NCBI GenBank assembly: GCA_905182985.1
Contig: CAJJDN010000017.1
Span: forward strand, 443,775-507,774
Length of the DNA: 64,000 bases
Origin: Paramecium sonneborni
Lineage: Eukaryota; Ciliophora; Oligohymenophorea; Peniculida; Parameciidae
Reading direction: 5' to 3'
The notes beneath the pieces are model-generated. The model saw nothing but the letters and a program-made list of their open reading frames with translations. It ran no database searches and had not been told where the DNA came from. The position numbers were made by a program, and so were the translations under genes. Shown here one piece after another: positions 1 to 11,462 of the stretch (its first letter is position 1; the number at the start of each line of letters is the position of its first letter).

Positions 1-1107
1 AACTGATTAATCTAAAATTAAATAACATTTTGATACTAATACTACTTTAGAAAAAGTAAGTGGGTAATTAAATTAAGAAATTGATTTTTTATAAAAAGAA
101 AATGCAACACTTAGAACCTAAATTACATTATTAGAAAATAAATTATTAACAAAAGAAGAAACTATCTCAGAATAATAAATTAGAATTTAAAAATTAAAAA
201 AAAAAATGGATTAATAACTATAAGTTTAATTAGAAGAGAAAATGATTGATGTTGATAAATAAAAAAAAAGAAGTGGAGAAATCAAAGAAAGAGTTTCTGA
301 ATTAGAATTGAAACTTAAAAACTTAAGTTTAGAAAGTGAAAGAATTAAAAAAGATAATAAATTTCTTTAATAAGAAAATGATTAATTAAGAATTCAATAT
401 GAAAAATCTAGTAGATTAATTCCATAATTAGAAGACTAAAAGTATAATATTTTAATTTAACTTTTATTAGTAAAAGATTAGAAATAGAAATAAATGATTA
501 TGAATAACAATTTGAAAAAATGAGCAAATAGATAAGAGATCTTAATAATTAATTTGTAAATGAAAAATAAAATGGATAATCTCATAATGATGAACTTAAA
601 AAAAAAAATGCTTAAATTGATAATTTAGAGCAATAAATTAATGAATAAATAAGATTATTACATGCAGAATAAAGATAAAATACTTTTTTGAAAGAAGAAA
701 TGGAAAAATATAAAGATTAATTAGAAAGATTATAACGATAATCTCAATAATTAACAGATGCTTAACATAAGGATATGGATATCTTAGAGGCTAAAATTGA
801 AAAAATTAGTAAAGAAATGATTAAGTTAAGAGAAGAAAATAGTATTTTGAAATCACAATTATCTAATCAAAAAAAAGAATAAGGTTAATATATTGATACT
901 ATTGATCAATTATAAAAATAATTAAGGGATTTAAAAGGAAAAAACAAAATCTTAGTTTAATAACATGATGATTTGGATGCAAGAATCAATTAATTAGCTT
1001 AAATAAAGCAATAAAAAACGACTAAAGTCAGAATACAAGATTCAGATTTCAGGAAAAAAATAGCTAAACTAGAACGCTCAGATAGTAGTAGTTCCTTTTC
1101 TGACTGA
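1..1107 (+). CDS. Coiled-coil protein, C-terminal part (5' end outside window)
   Basis: An open frame enters from the left edge (frame starting at base 2) and ends at TGA 1105-1107. A 29-nt GT...AG intron at 442-470 restores the frame; the spliced part is 359 codons including the stop. The translation is almost entirely Glu/Lys/Gln/Asn/Leu-rich heptad-like sequence, so a long coiled coil with a short Ser-rich acidic tail (SSSSFSD). No enzymatic motif is visible. The family is not recognisable beyond a generic structural or cytoskeletal coiled-coil protein. Many Gln residues are encoded by TAA/TAG, which shows that the ciliate code applies here. Confidence 0.8.
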
Positions 1108-1176
1108 AATTAATTAATAATAAAAATATTATATAATTTTAAATCATAAATAATTTTGTAAATTCAAAATTGTAAA

Positions 1177-2612
1177 TCATTTTTCTAAGCTATTTAAAGG
1201 TATATTTTCAATCTTCTAAGCTTAGCAACTTAATACTGGCGTCTGAGAATGAGGACTAGGATTTTCTTCCATTAAATCTTTTAATTAAATATTAGATAAA
1301 TTTTATTTTTTTAAGTATAATGTTTGCAACTTCTCTAATTTCAACTGCATATGTAATATTTCATCAATGCTTAATGCCTTTTCTATTTATATATTTTCAT
1401 CTTAATAATGTTTTCTGACTTTCTTATCCTTAATCAAATTAAAAATAGAAAAATTGTTTGCTTATTTAGTTTTAATATTTTAGGTCATACTTTATTTTAA
1501 AGACTCTAAAGTCTTGAGTAAATAAAAATTTAGAAGTAATTATTAAATTGGTAAAACTATAAAATCAAGTATCATCTTTAAAACTGTGTATAGACCTCCA
1601 ACTTTAGCTAAAACATCCATTAAAGTTTAATATTGGATGTAATATATTTATTATGTATGGGTAAGCAATATTACTATGTCAGCCTGTAAATTTGAATTTC
1701 CATCGTTGTATTAAGTGTCGTAAATTGTTCTATCATATTCTATTGCATTATAGGTAGTTTCAGAAGGAAAAAAATAAAAAGGGTTAATATTAGTTTTTGC
1801 TTGAGAAAATTTTTATTAAACTTTAATATGTTTGGTAGTATGAGAATATAAAGTACTAGTTTCTGTATTTATAAATTTTGCATAGGGACTTCCATCGAGT
1901 TCCTTATTGAAAGAATAAGAAGTGTATGAGTAAAATAAATTAGAACTGGCTAAATATTAATATATTTCTTCTTTTGGTGCACAGTCTTCATTTAAATGTA
2001 AATTTACTTGAGTAATCTGTTGAATTTTCACAAACTTTGATTAAAGCACCTAAGATTGAAAAATTGCTCATTCTTAAGGACCCTTTCAAAGTAAAGTTTT
2101 GCCTCTCCTATAGATATTGGGGATTCATACAATAAGAATTTCTTTAAGTTATATCCTTAAATTATAGCTATTTATACATCACTTAGGCTCTATTTTAAGG
2201 TATTGCATGGCACACTAGGTATAAAGTCACAATTGGTTTTTAAATCTACCTATTCGCAATAATAGAAAATAACATTGAAGATCTCATTTTATTCATTTGA
2301 AATATAATTACCATAAGTATCAACTATTCCAACTTAAAATAAGAAATCTGTAGATTCAAAAGTTAAACCCTAAATTTTTACAATGTTTACCTCATTCTCA
2401 TTGAGAAGACCATCCTTTTAGTTTAATGAGGCATTTTTCCCCTCATTCATTTCTTAGATAAATAGATAGAATGAATATGTTAATAACGCCATAAGACATA
2501 GAGATACAATTGAACCGAATTTACTTTTAAATTTTTTTTCACCATCTACTTTCCATTTGATATCACATCCAAACAGATCAAGCTCATTTAAATAATGACA
2601 TAATTTCTTCAT
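1177..2612 (-). CDS. Ciliate membrane protein with N- and C-terminal membrane segments
   Basis: ATG at 2612, TGA at 1179-1177, one 32-nt intron (2050-2081), 467 aa. Residues about 1-30 are a cytosolic lead containing LFGCDIKWKVDG, then a hydrophobic segment at about 35-55 (SIVSLCLMALLTYSFYLFI). A long, probably lumenal or extracellular domain with several Cys follows. A second hydrophobic stretch lies near residues 340-370 (VLKMILDFIVLPI), then a Lys/Glu/Gln-rich cytosolic tail. The gene at 17642-19744 has the same opening motif type (MFGADI...) and the same two-segment plan, so I infer they belong to one ciliate-specific family. Function unknown. Confidence 0.8.
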
Positions 2613-2794
2613 TAAATTTTTATTTAAAATCCTTTAATTAAAATTTAATTTAGAAAAAATTTTTTTAAGTAAGAATATATTTTTTAACTTTTATATTATT
2701 TTAAAAGTTAACAAACAAAAAAAGATAATCAAAAAATATCATCTTCTAAAAACATATTTTATAAAAATATTGATCCATAAATTCAATTAATAAA

Positions 2795-3537
2795 TCACAA
2801 ATAAAAAATTTTTTCAAAGTTTATTTCTTTACCTAAAAGACATAAATTATTATTGCTTTATCCTTAACATATTGACAAGATATCAGAAAAATTAATTTTA
2901 TAACATTTAACTAAATAATTTTCTTCAAAATCAATAAAATACTCATGATTAGATAATTGTTCACAATTTTTAAAGATCTAGAATAAAAGTGTTTTACTAC
3001 TATTTTAGCATTCTTAATAAACTCAAATTTAGTATAAGCTGATCCTTGTGGAGCTTTTTGTAAAAATTTTGACTAATATTTTGCTACTTAAGCTCTAGTC
3101 GAGTGATTTTCATGTTTATAGGCTAAGCTTATGACTGTTCTAAATGTAAGAAAAGAACGTATTGGCTATAAATCATACATTACCATAAATCAAGAGAATT
3201 CATTTGTTCTAAAAATTCTTTAGACTTTTAATTAATGGGCATAATATAATTTAAACAAATTGGAATAATATCAGTACTGTTATGATGAAATAGCTAATCT
3301 CAAAATATTTTATAATTTATTTAAGGCATCTGGAAATTTGCAACCAATAATTTATTTGTTTGTAACATAATTATAATAGGTTTTAAAATATTCAATTGAA
3401 AATTGTAATATTAAAAAGATTTTTAAACTTTCCAATCTATAGTTAATCATTTAAATTGATCCAGAATGTAATCTAAATAATAGCTAAGGTTACTTTGGAT
3501 GAATTCTATCTGTTATTTTGTGAAAATTTAAAATCAT
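2795..3537 (-). CDS. Hypothetical protein; reading frame interrupted
   Basis: The minus strand is clearly protein-like from an ATG at 3537 to a TGA at 2797-2795, but the frame changes at least three times. One change, near 3000, is explained by a 23-nt GT...AG intron. The shifts near 3270-3300 and near 3160 have no intron of normal length. The 3' half reads well (KYQSKFLQKAPQGSAYTKF, then HEYFIDFEENYLVKCYKINF). I do not recognise the family. The breaks could be base-call errors, a retained internal eliminated sequence, or real decay of the gene. Confidence 0.5.
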
Positions 3538-3889
3538 TTATTTTTAATTATTTATCAATATTCCATAAAAATTTAATATTTTAATTATTTACTTGCTTAT
3601 CTATATTATTCATCTAATTTAATCATATATATAAGCTTATAATTAAATACTTTTTTCTATAAAAAGATCAAAATTAATAAAGGTTGATTAATTATTCAGA
3701 AAATAATTCTATATTTGAGAGTTAATTTGGTCTATAATCAATAAATTAAAATATCCAAAATATTTGATAACAAAATTTTCTTTGCTCTTATGATAATTAT
3801 ATTCAATTAATTATAAAAATTATAATATAAAAAGATCATTTATTTTAATTAACGGAATAAATCAAATAAATTCTTTAATAAAACCATTT

Positions 3890-4196
3890 ATGAAGCTTAA
3901 TAAAGATTTGAAGATTATAAAATGTAATGGTAAAAGTAATGAGAAAAGAGTTGATTATATGATTTTTTATTTGATTAAATAGATTATCTAAATTTTAGTT
4001 GTTAATATTTAAGATGATCTTATAGATCTTAAAAGTTTAGTCTAGAAGTTTAATTATCGAACAAGGTTAAAGAAAAAGACCACAATACAATAAAATTGGT
4101 GTAAAAAATAAAGAATAGATCTTTTTAACTAAAGATTTTAGTAAAAGAAAAAGCATATAATAATAAGAATAATAGTATTCTAATAGGGATTAATGA
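3890..4196 (+). CDS. Small basic protein, 5' end uncertain
   Basis: A plus-strand frame runs from ATG 3890 to TGA 4194-4196 if a 28-nt intron at 3998-4025 is removed. Splicing turns a poor frame into a coherent basic C-terminus (QGQRKRPQYNKIGVKNKE). The open frame continues upstream of 3890 with protein-like sequence (FILINGINQINSLIKPF), so a 5' exon may be missing. The mixture of a short alpha/beta unit and a basic RKRP stretch faintly recalls Alba/Rpp25-type nucleic-acid-binding proteins, but this is a guess; no diagnostic motif is secure. Confidence 0.4.
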
Positions 4197-4229
4197 ATCA
4201 CATTATAAAAAATGTTATCATATAATGTA

Positions 4230-4709
4230 TCATTTTTATTAATTTGCTGTTGGTTAGTTAGTCTTGGATTAGAGATCTTCTATAGCTTTTTTGATAGCAT
4301 CTTCTGCGAGCATACTACAATGTAATTTAACTGGAGGTAACTTTAAATAACTTGCAATATCAGAATTCTTGATATTGTAAGCTTCTTCTAATGTCATTCC
4401 CTTAAGAATTTCTGTAGCGTAAGAACTAGAGGCAATGGCTGAACCACAACCAAATGTCTTAAAATTAATATAATTAGATATAGTTACTTTAAAAACAGCT
4501 TATTCAATAGTTTTACCATCTTCTCCAATTTAAATCTATAATTTCATTACATCTCCACATGCTGGTGCACCAACTAATCCTGTTCCAACCTTTGGATTGG
4601 TTTTATCAAGAGATCCTACATTTCTTGGATTTTCATAGTGATCTATTACATTTGGATGATATGAAAAGTGAGGAATATATTATATTGATCGTTTAAGAAG
4701 AGTTAACAT
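4230..4709 (-). CDS. ISCU: Iron-sulfur cluster assembly scaffold ISCU
   Basis: Scaffold on which mitochondria build 2Fe-2S clusters from sulfur delivered by the cysteine desulfurase. ATG 4709, TGA 4232-4230, one 30-nt intron (4458-4487), 149 aa, the usual size. The three cluster-binding Cys are visible: C51 in APACGD with Asp53, C78 in TFGCGSA and C121 in KLHC. The chaperone-binding motif LPPVK is at residues 114-118. The N-terminus (about 20 residues, Lys/Arg, no acids) fits a mitochondrial presequence. Removing the intron restores the canonical FKTFGCGSA junction, which confirms it. It is divergent from the phosphatase-like gene that starts 27 bp away. Confidence 0.96.
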
Positions 4710-4736
4710 AAATAATAATAATTTAAATTTTTTATT

Positions 4737-7417
4737 ATGGCTTAGAACCAAATAGTAGGAGCAATTAAAATAAAGGATGGATTATTTATTGGAGATGAAT
4801 TTGCATCATAGGTTTAGTATTCGATTTAAAAAAGGATCGAGAATTTATAATTACAAATAAAGTAACTCATATAATAAATTGCGCTGGTACAGAAGTTCAA
4901 AATAAATGGACATTGATGGGTGCAAAGTATTTAACTTTTAATTGGTTGGAACAAGATAACGAAGTATCAATTTATATTTTTATTTTTAGGTCTTGTTTGA
5001 TGAACGAGGTGAAAATGTAAATAAAATATTTACATTCATTGAAGAATGTTTTCAATAAGGTGAGAGTTGTTTGGTACATTCAGTTAGAGGATAGAGTAGA
5101 GCTTGTTGTGTACTTGCAGCTTATTTTATGAAAAAGTTCGTTAAATTATTTAAATTTATTAGATATTCATGGACATTGTATAAAACACTTGAATATTTAA
5201 ATTCCAGACGTCCAGATCTTGAAATTAGAGCATCTTTTTTTTATCAACTAAACGCATTGGAAAACAGGATGAATAAATCAGGACCTAAAAGAACTGCATC
5301 ATGGAATGAACTTACATCAGATGAATCAAATCCATAACATGTTCAAGAAGAGTTAATCATTAGAAATACTTTTTTAAATTCTCATAATGGACCTGTTGAT
5401 GAAATTTATACTAATTTATAAGCAAAATAGGTTAGAAATATTAATCAATTTTAGGGAGTCCTTGGAAAACCAACAAACTAAAAGTTAAAATGGAAAGATT
5501 AAATGAATAAAGAAAATATCTAATTAGCTACACTTGTTTATTCAGGTTCTCCTGATTTTGTACCTGTTTCAGAAATCAATTTAAAACGAGATTCAGATAC
5601 TTCTATTCTAAAAGTAATATTTAAATTTAATTAGGGAGCATAAAAAAGTCAATCCTTGATCTAATTGCCTAAACAACCCTAAATATAATCAAATTTCCCT
5701 AAAAGTACTTAAAATACAACATAAGTAAGATCTGAAAGTAGCAAATCATAACAATAACAATAAGATTAAAATGAAATCACATCTAATTCTAATATAACCT
5801 CTGCTAATCTAACTAGCAATCCTTCATTTTAAAATTTATTAATGCACTGTGCAGTTAAAAGTAGAACACCACAATAATAATAATCATAATAGCAATCTAA
5901 TTTACAATAATTCTAATAACAATAATAAAACTTAGTTGAACAAAATAATAAAAAACCTTAATTGATTAATAATTTTGTTAAAACTTCAGAAAATCAAACA
6001 GAATTACAATAATAAACTTAAATAGGAACAATATTAAATACTAATAATCAAATTCTGTAGAATACTTCTAATCCAATAAGAAGCAATTCTTTACAGTAAA
6101 ATGAAGAAAAAAAGATATCTACTGCTGAAGGCTTAAATCATTAGAGACCAAGTTCATTAAAATAAAAAGACAACTAAAATTCCATTTTAACAAATTTTTA
6201 AGAATTTAAAAACTAAGTTTAATAATCATTAAATTATTTTAATAAACAAACTGAAGCACTTTTAAATTTTGATAAATAATCCTAATAATCACAAGCAACT
6301 TAAATAACAAATTAATCAAATAATACAAACTAATAAAAAAATAAATTAGATTAATTAATTAGTCCAACATTAATATAAACTATGAATTCTACAAAACATT
6401 CAGAAATACAAAAAACTCTCACATAATCCATTTCTTAATTATAGTCTAGTTATTAAAAATTTTAGCAACTTTAGTAAAAAACTTAAATGAAATAATCTTA
6501 ATCTCAATCTTGCATTTAAAAATAAAACATTTAAAATTAAGAATTATCTTAAATTAATTAACCTTCAATGGTAACTTAAGTAAATCTATAAGATAGAAGT
6601 TCATCTTTAAATAAGACTTTGGAAACTACAGAATAAAAACTCAGGCCTAATAGTACTGAAATTAAAGATTCTTAAAAATAAATTGGAATTTAAAAAAAGG
6701 AAAGTTTGTCTCCTTTTTCTAAAGATCAATCAAAAAAAGTATCCCAATAAGGACCTCCATTACCATAATCTAGTTCATAAATATATTTAAGAAATGTTTA
6801 ATGTCGAAGATAAGCGGCATCTACTTTGAGAAATTAATAAAAACCAAATAATTCCTTTTAGGATAAGTACTTAAATTAAAGTGCTAATTAAGCATAAAAC
6901 AATAGTTTTAATAATAATAGTAATTCTGCTATAGAAGCTGATTAAAAATAATAAGCAAAAGGAATAGTTTCAGATCTTAACTAATTTAAGAAATTGATAT
7001 CACCTTAAAATCTAACTAAAAGTTAGGCTCAATTTGTTAAAAATTAGCCAATAAAAGTCTTACAGGAATTAACAGAGAAAACTCAATCATAAAAACAAGT
7101 GTAAGTTTTTTTTATTATTTTAAAGAAAAGTCAAAGATAATATTTCATCAACTAGCTTTACCTTAGTTCAAAAACCTTCGTCAGTAAATACAAGGACTTT
7201 TTCACCTGCTATTAAAAGTATATAATATTTATAAATCAAGATGACCCAAAAAGTAAACCTACAAATGCTACTAATTTAAGACAAAAAATTAGAAATTCTT
7301 CTCCAGGTACAAATAAATATTTTAATCTTAGGAATAACAAAGGATTAGGATTAGTCTAATTCATTCTAAAATATATCATCAATTTAACAAGGAAAAAATA
7401 GTTGGAAAATGCTTTGA
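4737..7417 (+). CDS. Dual-specificity phosphatase-like protein with Ser replacing catalytic Cys, Q-rich tail
   Basis: ATG 4737, TGA 7415-7417. Seven introns of 21-27 nt (4812-4834, 4964-4989, 5136-5162, 5614-5634, 7101-7125, 7218-7240, 7307-7331) give 836 aa. Residues 1-150 form a DSP fold: VTHIINCAG, LVHSVRGQSRA at about 96-106, and the typical end NSRRPDLEIR. The P-loop should read HCxxGxxR; here it is HSVRGQSR, so the nucleophilic Cys is Ser while Gly and Arg remain. It is therefore probably a catalytically dead, substrate-binding pseudophosphatase. Residues about 300-800 are a low-complexity Gln/Asn/Ser-rich tail, with Gln mostly encoded by TAA. I believe this Ser form recurs in protist DSPs, but could not check. 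Confidence 0.88.
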
Positions 7418-7492
7418 TACAACTACTTTTTGTCTTATATTTTTTTAATACTATTATTATAATTTAGTTATAATAAATTTAGAAATTAATGA

Positions 7493-9005
7493 TCAATCTG
7501 TTAAAGGATTATTTGAGTTTAATTCATTATCTAAATTTCTAAAAGTATCTTCCATAATATATTTAGAGCCTTATTACTATTAAAAGGTAATGTGTTCACT
7601 AAAACCTTTTCTTTCATTTTCTTTGTCTTAAATATGATATCTATTAATATTAAAATACTGTTTACATTTCTGCGGGTTAAAGTGAAAATTTTTCTGGATC
7701 ACTAGAATCAAATGTCTTTTTATTATATTAAACGTCTTATTCGGTAGAACAATACAATAAAGTCTACAAATTTTAGATTTCATAGTGTTAGTTCATAATA
7801 GTTTTTTATTATGATTCAATTTATCTTTTTTAGATTTAAATTATCTGTTTCATTTTGTTAAATTCTTTTTGTTATACAACTGAATTATTAGAAGATTAAT
7901 TAGATTTCTTTTCTTTTAATATAAATTAATTTATAATTGTTTACATTTCTACTAATTTTTATTCACATATGTCTTTTTCTTTTTGTAATTATTCTAATTA
8001 AGCTTAATAAAATAGAACTTCATTTTAAACTGAAGATCTTCTTGATAATGATTCAAATTAATTGCTTTTCTTTTGATTTAGAATATTTAATTATTGTTAT
8101 TATTTTAAGGTTGTCAATTCTTCTTATTTTTATTCTAACTTATTCATAATCTCATATTATTATGATTCTAAATTTTCAAATTATTATTTTAAATGTTGAA
8201 TAGACGAATCCTTAGCCTATAAAAGTTGTTTATGCTCATTTAATTCATTTTATAATTAAGAAATTTCTTTATTTTTTTAATTTAAAAGTTACTCGTTGTT
8301 ATTATTATTAACTTTATTTCTTTCACTTCTTATTTATTTCATGTCTTCTAACAATTATTGGTTTTACTATTTTAAATTATTAAAATCTTTATTTTATAAT
8401 TCAAAATTAGTTTTCATAAATTCTAGATCCTTTAACATTTCTTCAGTTTAGGAATATAATTTTTAATTATCTTAATTTAAACGAATGTTAGCTTCTTATA
8501 ATTTTTAATTTTCTTAGTCTTTTTATGATATTTATTATTTAGATTCTCTCAATAATATGTTTAGTTATTCAATTCTTTCACATTATTCTTTTAGGATGTT
8601 AGATTATTATGAAGAAACGTTTTTAAGATTTAACTAATCTTCTGATTATTTGAGTTATGGTTTCAAGCAAGCATGTGTATGAGGACTATATGACTAATTA
8701 TTTTGGGAATTATCAGGAGTTTTATCATAATGAAAACTAGCAGTAGTTTTAGTGGGTGTTTTTTTTAAAAGTTACTCTTTGGATTTGTTTATAGATGTAT
8801 CAAGTCTTAGATTTCCAGTGCTATTTTAATGCATTTATTTGATGATATCCAAAGTTTTGGTAGATTGTTGAGTTTCCAATTTATTTTTAGGATTTAGAAG
8901 CATATCGATTCTAAAATGTTGTATAGGCATAGAGAGTATGTCTGGTTATGGGCTTTTGATAGGTTTGTCTAATGGAACAGAGTTTTTTGATTTTGAGATA
9001 TTCAT
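7493..9005 (-). CDS. Coiled-coil protein
   Basis: ATG 9005, TGA 7495-7493, one 25-nt intron (7641-7665), 495 aa. Residues 1-140 are Ser/Thr/Pro/Lys-rich and probably disordered, with repeated SxNxSK-like and TP motifs that could be phosphorylated. Residues about 150-430 are a long Glu/Gln/Leu/Asn-rich coiled coil. The C-terminus is an acidic, Asn-rich tail. No catalytic domain is seen. The start is the first ATG after the katanin stop, 42 bp upstream on the same strand. The role is unknown; centriolar or cytoskeletal scaffolds look like this, but so do many other proteins. Confidence 0.8.
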
Positions 9006-9046
9006 TAACGACTAAAATATTATATATATAACAATTAATTTAATAT

Positions 9047-11387
9047 TCAATTTAGCATTTAATTCTAATTAACTTTTTTGAGAAATCCAACCACTTCAAT
9101 TTAAAATTTCTTAGCCAAGTCTGAGAGATCTTCTTTATTTCTGTCAATTATTTTTTGTACTTTTGGTGTTTAAACTAATATTTTAAATTGTTCAATAATT
9201 CTATCATATTTTTAAATTCTTTCTTCCCTAGCTAAATCTGCCTTTGATAATTAATTAAATAATTTAATACTAAGAATTTCCTTAAATATTAAATAATTAA
9301 TTACATCTCTAAATTAATTAAGAGTTGTCCAAGCAAAATCAAGGCCTCCTCTCATATGTGAAGTATATTTAGATTCAATAAGAATTCTTGCTTTTTCTAA
9401 TAGCATTGGAATTGTATCTATAGGTACTTATGCAAATTTAGGATATTAGGAATAAAGAGACAAAGCATCTTATAAAATTGATGGTTCTATTACTCTAATA
9501 TAAAATAAAAATTCTACTAAGTAATTGCATTTATAGCAGATTTAAGATTATTATTACTCCACCAATGAAGAATAGGTCTCATATAATTCATTCTTTAAGT
9601 TAAAACAGATTAAACTTTATTGTGATCTTTGACAATCTCATGTATGAGATCTACTTATTTAAACTTTTCCTTATTTTAATCTCCCATCATAAATTAAGAG
9701 AGAGTTAAATCATTTGAAGCCATAATTTCAGATTCATCTGGAGGATACTCTTCTTCCTCTATATTTGGAACTATCACTTAAGGAATATAAATCTATTAAT
9801 ATTTTTATGGATTATTTTAGGGTGTGTGTACTTAATTTGTAAAGTATTAATTTGTATCGTGATTTTAAAATTACTGTGGCTATTATTACAAAAGATTTTG
9901 TTGCAAAAATAATTAGTTTTATTATTATTATTGTTAATGAATTTGATTTGTCTATTATTAATAAGTCAAAACAGTTTACTATTAAAATGATTAAGTTGGT
10001 TATATTTAGTATTAATATAATATTTATTATTAGGAGTATTATTATTATTGTTAATATCCATTATTATTATTATTATTGAGATACGGTGACCCTATTATTT
10101 ATTATTATTAGAAGTATGGTTATTACTATAATTATTATTGCTAAATATCTTTCATTTATTCATTAGATTTTTATCTATCATATTAATAATCTTAATTTAA
10201 TATGTTTTAGGCTTGCATTTACAATGATGGTTTGCTTTTAACTTTACTTTCTGAATCTGATGGTTTTGGATTTGCTGTTTAGATATCTTATCTTTTATCT
10301 GGTGTTCTTCCTCTTTTTACAGATGCACCACCACCACTTGATCTAACATCTATATTTTTAACATCTTGACAAATAGTTTTTAGGTTAACACCATGAAGAC
10401 TAAAACCACTTTGTACATTTGAAGCAAGTCCTAATAGTTAATCTCTTTCTTAAACAACTAATAAATCTTATACTCCTCTCCAACTACTTTCAACATTATC
10501 TAAAAGTTAACAATCATGTTCAACATCCCAAACTTTTAGGGAGTCATAAGCAGCAGAATATAATATTTTCCCATTTTATTCAAATAATATACATTAAATT
10601 GGAGTTGTATCAGTTCTGGTAGATGATATCTAAAATTATTAAAATAAAATTACTTAAGTTAATCTATCTAAATCCCAATATCTGACACATCTATCTCCTC
10701 CACCTGATGCTAATGCCTTATCAACTGGATTAAAGCTTAGACAAGTAATTTAACTATCGTGTTAAGTAAAAGATGCTATTAATTTAGCTTAAGTAATATC
10801 CCAAATTTTAACTTATCCATCATTTGAACCAGATGCTAATAATTTACAATTTGGAGAGACTGCCAAAGCATTTATTTACATACTATGACCTTTGAATTGA
10901 TTGACTGCAGTTTTAGATCTTAAATCCCATAATTTAATAGAAGTATCATAAGCTCCACTAAGAAGAAGATGTTTATTATCTTCAGTAGGATAAATACAAA
11001 GAGTATTAACACATGTAGTATGACCTTTTAGTGTTTAGAACTCTATAGATAATATATTTAAATAAATAATTTTACATTTTTGATTTTCAACATCCCAAAT
11101 ATTAATGATACCTCTATTGGAACCTGAAAATAATTCAGTCTCACAAAAATTAAAATTGACACTAGCAACTTCAACTTATGCATTTGAATTATTTTATGAA
11201 CTTAAAGTCTAGCTATGTATTATTGAAATACAGCAATGGGTTTTTGATTTCCAATTTACCAAATTTGAACACAATTTTTTTCATCTCCACTAGCCATAAA
11301 TTTCTTTGAATATGTTCCAAATTTAGCACATAGTACTTTCGATGTAACATATAAATCAGCTTAATTAATAATTTGATTTACATACAT
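9047..11387 (-). CDS. KATNB1: Katanin p80 (WD40 regulatory subunit of microtubule severing enzyme)
   Basis: Targets and activates the katanin p60 AAA ATPase, which severs microtubules at basal bodies and cilia. N-terminal WD40 propeller: repeats ending NIWDVENQ, SIKLWDL, QVKIWDI, RYWDLDRL and LKVWDVEH can be read. Middle: a Gln/Asn-rich linker (about 9780-10250). C-terminus: con80 domain that binds p60, with NYMRPILHWW followed by NLKSAINAI and the helical tail to TGA 9049-9047. Introns include 33 nt near 11060-11100 and 23 nt near 9500. I chose ATG 11387 because it is the first in-frame Met before the propeller, but the N-terminus is uncertain. A dynein gene lies directly upstream on the same strand. 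Confidence 0.93.
9900..10135. repeat. ATT/TTA triplet-rich low-complexity stretch inside katanin p80
   Basis: Runs of the trinucleotide ATT/TTA (AAT/TAA on the coding strand) recur through this segment. On the coding strand they encode short Asn runs and Gln runs (via TAA) in the linker between the propeller and con80 domains. They are likely to be length-variable between strains. Confidence 0.7.
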
Positions 11388-11462
11388 AGTTTCTAATTTC
11401 TCTTCTTCATTTATTTAAAAATAAATATATATATAATAATTACTTATATAATTACTAATTTT

